DNA of 43,644 bases. Source: Candidatus Micrarchaeia archaeon. Its GTDB lineage: Archaea > Micrarchaeota > Micrarchaeia > Anstonellales > JAHKLY01. The stretch lies in NCBI GenBank assembly GCA_041653315.1, contig JBAZFO010000001.1:1-43644 (forward strand), in the 5' to 3' direction. The notes beneath the pieces were generated by a model. The model made no database searches and had not been told where the DNA came from. It saw nothing but the letters and a program-made list of their open reading frames with translations. Both the position numbers and the translations under genes were made by a program. Positions 36,782-42,832 of the stretch are shown here, piece by piece (position 1 is the stretch's first letter; each line of letters starts with the position of its first letter).

Positions 36782-37096
36782 CACGAAAGTGTGATAAGGG
36801 AATTCTGAGTGGTAGTGGACAAAGTTCGCTGCCTTTTGCTAAGTGTAAACAGCTTGGCGAATAAGGACTGGGTAAGATCGGTGCCAGCCGCCGCGGTAAT
36901 ACCGACAGTTCGAGTGGTGCCCACGAATACTGGGTCTAGAGAGTCTGTAGCCTGTTAAATAAGTTCACTGTGAAATCTTGGAGCCCAACTTCAAGGCGTG
37001 CAGTGAATACTGTTTGACTTGAGAACGGAGGAGGTCAGGAGTACTCATAGGGTATGGGTTAAATCAAGTGATCCTATGAGGACTATCAGTGGCGAA

Positions 37097-37150
37097 AAGC
37101 TTTTCTTAGAAAGAAAAGCTTGCAAAAGAAGCTAAGAAAGGCTTCGCTAA
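37097..37150 (+). other. 16S intron 1 (54 nt, Y-R-R hairpin type)
   Basis: It lies in the conserved GTGGCGAAGGCG block. Exon GGCG (37091-37094) pairs with intron CGCT (37145-37148); AA bulges flank it. The core AAGCTTTTCTT-aga-AAGAAAAGCTT is a perfect 11-bp hairpin, followed by a second purine stretch (AAAAGAAGC). It has no coding capacity and the same layout as the tRNA introns. Confidence 0.85.
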
Positions 37151-37192
37151 GGCGCCTGACTAATACGTATCTGACGGTGAGAGACGAAGGCC

Positions 37193-37228
<36 letters not shown>

Positions 37229-37357
37229 GGCAGTAAATTATGCAGACTTGGTGTTATTTTACCTTTGAGGTATAATAGTGCCGAAGCGAAGGCGTTAAGT
37301 CTGCCACCTGGGGAGTACGATCGCAAGATTGAAACTTAAAGGAATTGGCGGGGGAAC

Positions 37358-37566
37358 TTACGATAAGATTTTAATAGTTTAATAAATAAACAACTTATGC
37401 AAAAAAATAATTTATCCTATCTTGCAGGACTTATAGCTGCAGATGGCCATATATCTAATAACAAAAAAACAAGATGTTTTAGATTTAGAATTTATAGTAA
37501 AAATACAATATTATTTTTAAACAAAATTGGATTTGAACATCCAAAAAAAATCTTATCGTATCCCAT
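37358..37566 (+). other. 16S intron 2 (209 nt) with canonical BHB
   Basis: Exon GGGA (37352-37355) pairs with TCCC (37561-37564). Three-base bulges ACT and ATA flank this 4-bp helix, and a long inner helix TACGATAAGATTTT / AAAATCTTATCGTA closes the intron. Cleavage after the second bulge base joins GGGGGAAC to ACCACCAGGGG, matching the archaeal 16S consensus in length. It sits near E. coli position 930 and holds a LAGLIDADG remnant. Confidence 0.92.
37397..37566 (+). pseudogene. Truncated LAGLIDADG homing endonuclease remnant in 16S intron 2
   Basis: About 56 codons within the intron, starting MQKNNLSYLAGLIAADGHIS, with a complete first LAGLIDADG motif (catalytic Asp present) and the next beta strands (FRFRIYSKNTILFLNKIGF). 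The frame then runs through the intron's closing helix into the 16S exon, and the second half of the protein is absent. The intron is only 209 nt, so an internal deletion has probably removed the rest. This looks like the late stage of the homing cycle, with splicing kept and the endonuclease lost. Confidence 0.85.
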
Positions 37567-38116
37567 ACCACCAGGGGTGGAAGCTGCGGTTCAATTGGAT
37601 GAAACGCCTGGAATATTACCTGGGGCGACAGCAGAATGACGGTCAGACTAAAGATCTTGCCAGACGCGCTGAGAAGTGTTGCATGGCCATCGTCAGCTCG
37701 TGCCGTGAGGTGTCAGGTTAAGTCCTGTAACGAGCGAGACCCTTGCTCTTAGTTGCTATCTATGTCTCCGGATATGGAGCACTCTAGGAGGACTGCCCGC
37801 GTTAAGTGGGAGGAAGCTGAGGGCTACGGTAGGTCAGTATGACCTGAATCCCCAGGGCTACACGCGGCTTACAAAGACCGGGCCAATGGGCAGCAACTCC
37901 GAAAGGAGAAGCCAATCTCAAAAACCCGGCCTAAGTTCGGATCGTGGGTTGAAACTCACCCACGTGAAGCTGGAATCCCTAGTAATCGCATGTAAGGATC
38001 GTGCGATGAATACGTCCCCGTTCCTTGCACACACCGCCCGTCAAATCACCCAAGCGAGGTGTTGATGAGGCGCTAATTTCGGTTAGTGTCGAGTCTATGC
38101 TTTGTGAGGGGGGTTA

Positions 38117-38155
38117 ACCACAAAATATAAATGTTTTTATATTTTGTGGGCCTAA
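38117..38155 (+). other. 16S intron 3 (39 nt) between A1492 and A1493
   Basis: A perfect 14-bp hairpin, CCACAAAATATAAA / TTTATATTTTGTGG with loop TGTT, is inserted in GGGGTTAAGTCGTAA. Exon GGGT pairs with GCCT using wobbles, flanked by bulges TAA and AAA. Cutting after the second bulge base gives GGTTA/AGTCG. By alignment with E. coli (GTGAAGTCGTAAC, where AA is 1492-1493) it splits the two decoding adenines. Its hairpin is not of the Y-R-R type. Confidence 0.88.
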
Positions 38156-38162
38156 AGTCGTA

Positions 38163-39020
38163 AAATGGCGAGAGGGGTGTTTTCAAGTGAGTTGGTTTTT
38201 AGGTATATTATTAGGTGATGGATATATAGATGACAGACATATAGAAATACACAATTCTTCAAAAACAATTATATCTGAAGTAGTTAGAGTTATTAAAGAA
38301 GAATTAAATTTCCCATTAACACACATTAAAGTAGATGTATATTCTAATAATTGTAAATCATGTATAAAATGGTCTAAATTCTTAAAAATTCCTTTACAAA
38401 ATGTCAAAACAAAGAAAAATTTAAGTCCATGGACAACTAATTTAGAAAGAGTAAGAATTAGGATTGCATCAAAAGATATGGTTAATTTAATTAAAGAAAA
38501 ACTTAAAAATAAAGAGAAGTGGACTATTAAAAACAAAAGACTCTTTATCAAAGGTTTATTTGATGCAGAAGCCCATGTTGATTATAAAGGATATATAGAA
38601 TTTAAACAAAAAGCAGACCCTAAAAAAATTAAAATGGTTAAAAATATATTTAAAGAACTAACAATTAATAAAATTAAATGTACAAAACCCAAAATCAAAA
38701 ATGATACTACAAAACAAAAACAAGACATATATTTCTGTGTTAAAGATCTTGAAAAATATAATAATCTTATAGGATTTATAGATAGAAAAAAACAAGAGAC
38801 ATTAAATCTCTTGATTGAGATTTCTAAACTCAAAAAAGATCCAACAGAAGAAGAGATATTAAATGTTTTTGGTAAAAAAGATATTACTATTGCATATTTA
38901 ATGAAAGAATTAAAATGTTCTTATTATAAAACCAGAAAAGTATTGATATTTTTATCTAAAAAAAGATTAATAATAAAAAATAAGCTTGGAAACAAACATA
39001 CCTATCTCGTTGTTCGATAA
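38163..39020 (+). other. 16S intron 4 (858 nt) after A1499, encoding a homing endonuclease
   Basis: Exon GTCG (38157-38160) pairs with intron CGAT (39015-39018); bulges TAA and AAA flank it, and AAT/GTT begins the inner helix. Splicing joins GTCGTA to ACAAGGTATCCG. It lies only 7 nt (38156-38162) after intron 3. Almost the whole intron is open reading frame. Confidence 0.92.
38187..39020 (+). CDS. LAGLIDADG homing endonuclease with C-terminal winged helix, in 16S intron 4
   Basis: 277 residues from GTG 38187, the only plausible start; no ATG lies upstream in frame. Two LAGLIDADG motifs make it a single-chain enzyme: WFLGILLGDGYID at residues 3-15, with the catalytic Asp, and FIKGLFDAEAHVD near residue 125, with Glu in the catalytic place. 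Both are usable, so it is probably active. The last 50 residues (ILNVFGKKDITIAYLMKEL, then an Arg-Lys-rich helix) look like a winged helix, which could add DNA or RNA contacts. The stop codon coincides with the last three bases of the intron. It should cut intron-less 16S genes at this site and so spread the intron. Confidence 0.92.
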   Translation: MSWFLGILLGDGYIDDRHIEIHNSSKTIISEVVRVIKEELNFPLTHIKVDVYSNNCKSCIKWSKFLKIPLQNVKTKKNLSPWTTNLERVRIRIASKDMVNLIKEKLKNKEKWTIKNKRLFIKGLFDAEAHVDYKGYIEFKQKADPKKIKMVKNIFKELTINKIKCTKPKIKNDTTKQKQDIYFCVKDLEKYNNLIGFIDRKKQETLNLLIEISKLKKDPTEEEILNVFGKKDITIAYLMKELKCSYYKTRKVLIFLSKKRLIIKNKLGNKHTYLVVR

Positions 39021-39158
39021 ACAAGGTATCCGTAGGGGAACCTGCGGATAGATCACCTCCTTAATTAAATATTTAAGGAAAAACCAATAATAAATTTGTA
39101 TGTTGCAAGATGATTTTAGGAAATACACCAATATGTATTTTACTCCTATCAAATTACA

Positions 39159-39206
39159 TTTGAAGCTATTCGCTTCAAAATTTTCAATCAGAGATTGAAA
39201 TTTTTT
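39159..39206 (+). terminator. Tandem hairpins after 16S, possible terminator
   Basis: TTTGAAGC-tattc-GCTTCAAA (39159-39179) is followed directly by AATTTTCAATC-aga-GATTGAAATT (39179-39202) and a run of six T. These may end the 16S transcript or mark 3' processing. The rest of 39066-39253 is AT-rich, including the palindrome TTTTTATAA-TT-TTATAAAAA near 39211-39230, and holds no gene. Confidence 0.4.
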
Positions 39207-39253
39207 GAAGTTTTTATAATTTTATAAAAATTAGTGTAAACTTTGTAAAAAAA

Positions 39254-39414
39254 TGGGGCCACTGAGATTTTCATAAAATAAATCTCTTTTGAATTTCCGA
39301 AATCAAATTTTCTTTTTTGGATAAAGACTTTTTTCTTTTTCTAAAAGAAAAAAGGATTTACTCAGATCCCTGGTCCCCGAAACCAGGAGGATAACCAGAT
39401 TACCCTATAGCCCC
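39254..39414 (-). tRNA. tRNA-Pro (CGG), antisense, with a T-loop insertion
   Basis: On the minus strand the acceptor GGGGCTA pairs with TGGCCCC, with discriminator A. The D-arm is GGGTAATCTGGTTATCC. The anticodon stem CTGGT/ACCAG closes loop TTCGGGG, giving anticodon CGG. The T-stem is CTGAG/CTCAG. An insertion of about 87 nt (39274-39360) lies at the T-loop and has the Y-R-R layout in the tRNA sense direction. After removal the tRNA is 74 nt, but the loop would read TGAAAAT, without the universal T55 and C56, and I found no good BHB. It may be degenerate or use a different splice register. Confidence 0.75.
39274..39360 (-). other. tRNA-Pro T-loop intron (about 87 nt, Y-R-R type)
   Basis: On the minus strand it begins TAAATCC like the Leu 37/38 intron. 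It has pyrimidine arm TTTTTTCTTTT, purine arm AAAAAGAAAAAA, spacer GTCTTTATCC and second purine arm AAAAAAGAAAA. A GATTTA near its end can pair with TAAATC at its start. The exact ends are uncertain. Confidence 0.6.
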
Positions 39415-39465
39415 ATTAAATTATAAAACATTAAAAATATAAATACAAACAAATAATAGAATTAT

Positions 39466-39936
39466 ATGAAAATTAAATTAACTCCGGAAATGAGCTATGT
39501 AATTGGTTTGTGGAAACTAAAAAAAACAACTGAAGGCATAGGAATTTCTGGAAATGAAAATTTAAGAACAGCTTTTATTAAAGGAATAATAACTGCAAAA
39601 TTAACTACTTCTGATAAAATACAAATTGATAGAATGAAAGTATTTTTTTATCATACTGCATATAGAAAATATTTTCAAGATATACTAAAAGAACAAGAAG
39701 ATAAATTCAAATACCATAATGAATATTCAAAAGCATTTTTAGCAGGATTATATGATGCAAAAGGAGGAGAATCTAGAGATAAAAAATTTATTTATATAGT
39801 TGATGCAGATAAACATGATGAAATGACCTGTTTAAGATTGGGTTTCAAAGTAAAATTATTTAAAAAACAATTATTAATTGCAAATAAAAATGAATTTTTA
39901 GCATATATTGGAAAATATAGAAAAATGGATGTTTAA
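39466..39936 (+). CDS. Catalytically dead LAGLIDADG-family protein
   Basis: 156 residues, free-standing. Two LAGLIDADG-like helices are visible: SYVIGLWKLKKTTEGIGISG at about residues 9-28, and FLAGLYDAKGG near residue 90. At the position of the catalytic acid, both carry Lys (WKLK and YDAK). The structural Gly and Leu residues are kept, so the fold is probably intact but cleavage lost. It lies between tRNA-Pro and metG with its own AT-rich upstream region. Catalytically dead LAGLIDADG proteins can be reused as RNA maturases or DNA-binding factors (WhiA is an example of the latter). A link to splicing the nearby introns is inference. Confidence 0.75.
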   Translation: MKIKLTPEMSYVIGLWKLKKTTEGIGISGNENLRTAFIKGIITAKLTTSDKIQIDRMKVFFYHTAYRKYFQDILKEQEDKFKYHNEYSKAFLAGLYDAKGGESRDKKFIYIVDADKHDEMTCLRLGFKVKLFKKQLLIANKNEFLAYIGKYRKMDV

Positions 39937-40000
39937 ACAAATAATTTAAAATCATTCATCTTTAATACATATTAAATTTATTTAAAATTGGGTGTTTAAA

Positions 40001-42007
40001 ATGAAAAAATTTTATATTACAACTGCAATTCCTTTTGTTAATGCAACTCCACATTTAGGTCATGTATTAGAATACGTTCAGACAGATGTGATTGCTAGAT
40101 ATCACAGACTTTTAAATGAAGACGTTTTTTTCTTAACTGGTACTGATGAAAATAGTTTAAAAAACGTACAAGCAGCAGAAAAAAAAGGAATATCAACTCA
40201 AGAATTATGTGATAAAAATACTGCTGTTTTTATTGAAGTATGTAAAAAATATAATATTTCATATAATAATTTTATAAGAACTTCAAATAAAGAAAAACAT
40301 TTTCCAGGAGTAAAAAAATTATGGGAATTAAGTTATAAAAATGAAGATATTTACAAAAAAAAATATAGGGGTTTATATTGTGTAGGATGTGAATGTTTTT
40401 ATAAAGAAGATGAATTAGAAAAACACGGAGAAGAATATTTTTGTCCAGAACATAAAAAACCAGTTGAAATTATTGAAGAAGAAAATTACTTTTTTAAATT
40501 ATCAAAATATGAAAACCAATTAATAGAATTAATAGGAAATGACATTTATAAAATAATACCAGAATCAAGGAAAAATGAAGTAATAAGTTTTATACAAAGT
40601 GGATTAGAAGATTTTAGTGTATCCAGGTCAAAAGAAAGAGCACATGGGTGGGGAATACCTGTTCCAGATGATGAAAATCAAATAATGTATGTATGGTATG
40701 ATGCACTGAGTAATTATTTAACTGGTATTGGATATCCAGATGAAAAATATAAAAATTGGTGGCCGGCAGATATACATGCAATTGGAAAAGGAATCACAAG
40801 ATTTCATGCTGTTTATTGGCCTGCAATGTTATTGTCAGCAGGAATTGAATTACCAAAAAATTTATTCATACATGGCTATATCACAATAGAGGGAGAAAAA
40901 ATGAGTAAGTCTTTAGGAAATATTAAAGATCCCTTAGAAATAATAGATAAATATGAAATAGATAGTGTAAGATATTATTTATTAAGTGGAATCCCGACCT
41001 TTTTAGATGGAGATTTCTCAGAAATAAAATTAATTGAAATTAATAATAATGAATTAGTTGCTAATTTTGGGAATTTAGTTAATAGAACTATGGTTTTTGC
41101 TAATAGATACTTCGAATCTAAAATTCCAGGATTTGAATTAAATGAAAAAGATAAAGAATTTATTGAAAAACAAAAATTAATATACAAAGAAATAGAAAAT
41201 TTATTAAATGAAAATAATATTAGAGACTCTTTAGATAAAATTATGTTAGTTTCAAAAAATTCAAACCAATATTTTCAAGAAAATGAACCTTGGAAATTAA
41301 ATAAAGAAAATAAAGAAAGATGTGGAACTGTTATTTATGTTTTATTAAATCAAGTAAAAGATTTAGCTATTTTAATAAATCCATTTTTACCTAATGCTTC
41401 TGAAAAAATATTTAAACAATTAAATACTGAAAATAAAAAATGGGATAATTTAGGAGAATTGAGTTTGGAAAAAAATTCAAAATTAAATGAAGCAGAAATA
41501 TTATTTAAAAAAATAGAAGAAATAAAAGAGATAAAAGAAGAAATACAAGAAATAGATTTAGAAGTTGCACAAATAATTGAAATTAAAAAACATCCAGAAG
41601 CAGAAAAATTATATATTGAAAAATTAAAAACTTCAGAAGGTGAAAAAACTATTGTTTCTGGACTTGCCCCCTATTATTCAAAAGAAGAATTGATTAATAA
41701 AAAAATCATTTGGTTTAAAAATTTAAAACCTGCAAAATTACGGGGCATAATATCTGAAGGTATGTTATTAGCGGGGGGAGATAAAGAAGGAAAAATTGAA
41801 GTTATTGATTGCAAAGATTTTGAAATCGGAGATAAAATTTTAATTCAAGGAATAAAACAAGAATATAAAAAAGAAATAGATTTTAAAGAATTCCAAAAAA
41901 TTAAATTTAATATAGAAAATAATAATTTATTTATAAATGGAAAACAGCTTTTTATTGAAAATAAACCAATAAAAACAGAAAAAATCAAAGAAGGGAAAGT
42001 TAGTTAA
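40001..42007 (+). CDS. metG: Methionyl-tRNA synthetase
   Basis: 668 residues from ATG 40001, with GGGTG upstream; an in-frame start at 39992 is less likely. Class I aminoacyl-tRNA synthetase charging tRNA-Met. Motifs: YITTAIPFVNATPHLGHVLE with the HLGH signature, the LTGTDEN segment, a zinc knuckle (CVGCECFYKED, then CPEHKK), WYDALSNYLTG, and EKMSKSLGN (KMSKS) near residue 300. The last 110 residues form a tRNA-binding OB-fold (EVAQIIEIKKHPEAEKLYIE, then a SEGMLLAGG end), the Trbp111-like domain fused in many MetRS, followed by an extra charged tail of about 50 residues. Confidence 0.96.
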   Translation: MKKFYITTAIPFVNATPHLGHVLEYVQTDVIARYHRLLNEDVFFLTGTDENSLKNVQAAEKKGISTQELCDKNTAVFIEVCKKYNISYNNFIRTSNKEKHFPGVKKLWELSYKNEDIYKKKYRGLYCVGCECFYKEDELEKHGEEYFCPEHKKPVEIIEEENYFFKLSKYENQLIELIGNDIYKIIPESRKNEVISFIQSGLEDFSVSRSKERAHGWGIPVPDDENQIMYVWYDALSNYLTGIGYPDEKYKNWWPADIHAIGKGITRFHAVYWPAMLLSAGIELPKNLFIHGYITIEGEKMSKSLGNIKDPLEIIDKYEIDSVRYYLLSGIPTFLDGDFSEIKLIEINNNELVANFGNLVNRTMVFANRYFESKIPGFELNEKDKEFIEKQKLIYKEIENLLNENNIRDSLDKIMLVSKNSNQYFQENEPWKLNKENKERCGTVIYVLLNQVKDLAILINPFLPNASEKIFKQLNTENKKWDNLGELSLEKNSKLNEAEILFKKIEEIKEIKEEIQEIDLEVAQIIEIKKHPEAEKLYIEKLKTSEGEKTIVSGLAPYYSKEELINKKIIWFKNLKPAKLRGIISEGMLLAGGDKEGKIEVIDCKDFEIGDKILIQGIKQEYKKEIDFKEFQKIKFNIENNNLFINGKQLFIENKPIKTEKIKEGKVS

Positions 42008-42008
42008 A

Positions 42009-42019
42009 TTTATAAAGAG
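42009..42019 (+). promoter_or_regulatory. TATA box of the tRNA-Ala/tRNA-Gln unit
   Basis: TTTATAAAGAG overlaps the region just after the metG stop and lies 51 bases before tRNA-Ala. Transcription from about 42035 would give one precursor holding both tRNAs, which are only 13 bases apart. The element is identical to that before 16S. Confidence 0.6.
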
Positions 42020-42088
42020 TTTTAAAGATAATATTTCTCACAATTTAACTTTGTTAAATTGTAGAATATGGGCCTGTAGCGCAGCGGT

Positions 42089-42190
42089 CGACCTTTTTTC
42101 TTTCTTGGAAGAAAGAAAAAAGCTACGTTACCAAAAAAGAAAGAACAGAAGTTGTTCTAATTAATATTGGTAAAAGTATTTGTTCGCTAA
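42089..42190 (+). other. tRNA-Ala D-loop intron (102 nt, Y-R-R type)
   Basis: Pyrimidine arm CTTTTTTCTTTCTT, purine arm AAGAAAGAAAAAAG, spacer CTACGTTACC, second purine arm AAAAAAGAAAGAA. Exon AGCG (42083-42086) pairs with CGCT (42185-42188), flanked by bulges GTC and AAA. Splicing restores D-loop AGCGGTA closed by GCGC/GCGC. Confidence 0.85.
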
Positions 42191-42207
42191 AGCGCGCCTG
42201 CTTTGCA

Positions 42208-42352
42208 TAGCCTTTCTTTTCTTAAAAGAAAAGAAACCCTAAGGAAAGAAAAGAACTAGGAAAGGTTCCAGAAAAATCGCTTCTCCTCAAAGGAGGGGGA
42301 TCAGGAAAAACGTCAAACTGAGGGGGAACCTAGGTTCCCACGCGGTTCCGAA
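42208..42352 (+). other. tRNA-Ala intron at 37/38 (145 nt, Y-R-R type with extra module)
   Basis: The Y-R-R part is CCTTTCTTTTCTT, AAGAAAAGAAA, spacer CCCTAAGG, second arm AAAGAAAAGAA. About 90 further bases follow, richer in GC, including the perfect 16-bp palindrome GGGAACCTAGGTTCCC (42324-42339) and hairpin CTCCT-caa-AGGAG. A C/D-box guide was looked for, but no C box is evident. Confidence 0.8.
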
Positions 42353-42373
42353 AGCAGGAGGCCGGGGGTTCAA

Positions 42374-42438
42374 TTAAATCCCTTTTTCTTTGAAAAGAAA
42401 AAGGTCTTTATCCCAAAAAGAAATTGGGAAATGAACAA
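42374..42438 (+). other. tRNA-Ala T-loop intron at 58/59 (65 nt, Y-R-R type)
   Basis: The core from TTAAATCCC through the hairpin to the second arm AAAAAGAAA is nearly identical to the tRNA-Leu 37/38 intron. The GTTC/GAAC central helix is shared with the Leu T-loop intron. Confidence 0.87.
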
Positions 42439-42481
42439 TTCCCCCCAGGTCCATTTTTTATTTTAAAGTCCCATAGTCTAG

Positions 42482-42567
42482 TAACCTTTTTCTTTCTTTA
42501 AAAAGAAAGTAAAAGCTTAACCAAAAAGAAAGAAATTCTGATTAAAAAATCAGAAAAGGTTGGACAT
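42482..42567 (+). other. tRNA-Gln D-loop intron (86 nt, Y-R-R type)
   Basis: Pyrimidine arm CCTTTTTCTTTCTTT, purine arm AAAAAGAAAGTAAAAG, spacer CTTAACC, second arm AAAAAGAAAGAA, then a separate hairpin TTCTGATT/AATCAGAA. The BHB uses the 5' strand of the D-stem as its central helix, so D-stem folding and splicing compete. Confidence 0.88.
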
Positions 42568-42590
42568 TGGTCAAGGATATCAGCCTTTGG

Positions 42591-42644
42591 TAGCCTTTTT
42601 CTTTCCCGAAAGAAAAACCCTAGGGAAAAAGAAAGGGTAAAGAA
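42591..42644 (+). other. tRNA-Gln intron at 37/38 (54 nt, Y-R-R type)
   Basis: Pyrimidine arm CCTTTTTCTTTC, purine arm GAAAGAAAAA, spacer CCCTAGGG, second arm AAAAAGAAAGGG. The shortest complete example of the Y-R-R layout in these tRNAs. Confidence 0.88.
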
Positions 42645-42665
42645 AGCTGAGGACCCCGGTTCGAA

Positions 42666-42731
42666 TACACTTTTTTCTTTTTTAAGAAAAAAGAAAAACC
42701 TGTACTAAAAAGAAAAAACAGGAAATGAGAA
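42666..42731 (+). other. tRNA-Gln T-loop intron at about 59/60 (66 nt, Y-R-R type)
   Basis: Pyrimidine arm CTTTTTTCTTTTTT, purine arm AAGAAAAAAGAAAAA, spacer CCTGTACT, second arm AAAAAGAAAAAACAGG. CCTG in the spacer can also pair with CAGG after the second arm. Ends may shift by a few bases. Confidence 0.8.
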
Positions 42732-42745
42732 TCCGGGTGGGACTA

Positions 42746-42760
42746 TTTTCTTTTTTTCAA
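42746..42760 (+). terminator. T-rich terminator after tRNA-Gln
   Basis: TTTTCTTTTTTTC directly follows the tRNA 3' end, the usual archaeal T-tract termination signal. The stretch from here to 42832 is AT-rich and holds no gene on the plus strand. Confidence 0.5.
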
Positions 42761-42832
42761 AAATAAATTTAGAATAAAATTAAAATTAATTATATAAAAA
42801 TGGAAAACAAAAAGAAAAAAACTAAAAAAACT

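Larger units (their letters stand above)
42070..42453 (+). tRNA. tRNA-Ala (TGC) with three introns
   Basis: Acceptor GGGCCTG pairs with CAGGTCC and includes the G3:U70 wobble that identifies alanine tRNAs. The anticodon stem CCTGC/GCAGG closes loop TTTGCAA, anticodon TGC. The T-arm is GGGGG-TTCAATT-CCCCC. The gene spans 384 bases but the mature RNA is 72 nt. Introns: 42089-42190 in the D-loop, 42208-42352 at 37/38 and 42374-42438 in the T-loop at 58/59. The D-loop site has exon AGCG pairing intron CGCT; the T-loop site has GTTC pairing GAAC. The 37/38 site is a relaxed BHB (TTTG with CGAA). More than 80% of the gene is intron. Confidence 0.93.
42467..42745 (+). tRNA. tRNA-Gln (TTG) with three introns
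   Basis: Acceptor AGTCCCA pairs with TGGGACT, discriminator A. The anticodon stem TCAGC/GCTGA closes loop CTTTGGA, anticodon TTG. The T-arm is CCCGG-TTCGAAT-CCGGG. The span is 279 bases and the mature RNA 73 nt. Introns: 42482-42567 in the D-loop (15/16), 42591-42644 at 37/38 and about 42666-42731 in the T-loop (59/60). The D-loop site is a canonical BHB (GTCT with GGAC, 3-base bulges AGT and ATT, inner helix AACC/GGTT). At 37/38, CTTT pairs perfectly with AAAG. The T-loop register is less certain, because GAA(T) occurs at both ends. Confidence 0.93.

Noticed and set aside
37358..37566. Group I or group II introns in 16S
   Set aside because: No group I core or group II domain V is evident, and all four insertions have BHB splice sites of the archaeal protein-spliced type.
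42208..42352. C/D-box or H/ACA guide RNA in the long tRNA-Ala intron
   Set aside because: A CTGA is present but no C box (RTGATGA), and no clear H/ACA arrangement could be drawn.
42372..42440. Short repeats at both ends of T-loop introns (AATT, GAAT) as target-site duplications
   Set aside because: They are explained by the paired bulges of the BHB in Ala and Leu, and by register ambiguity in Gln.
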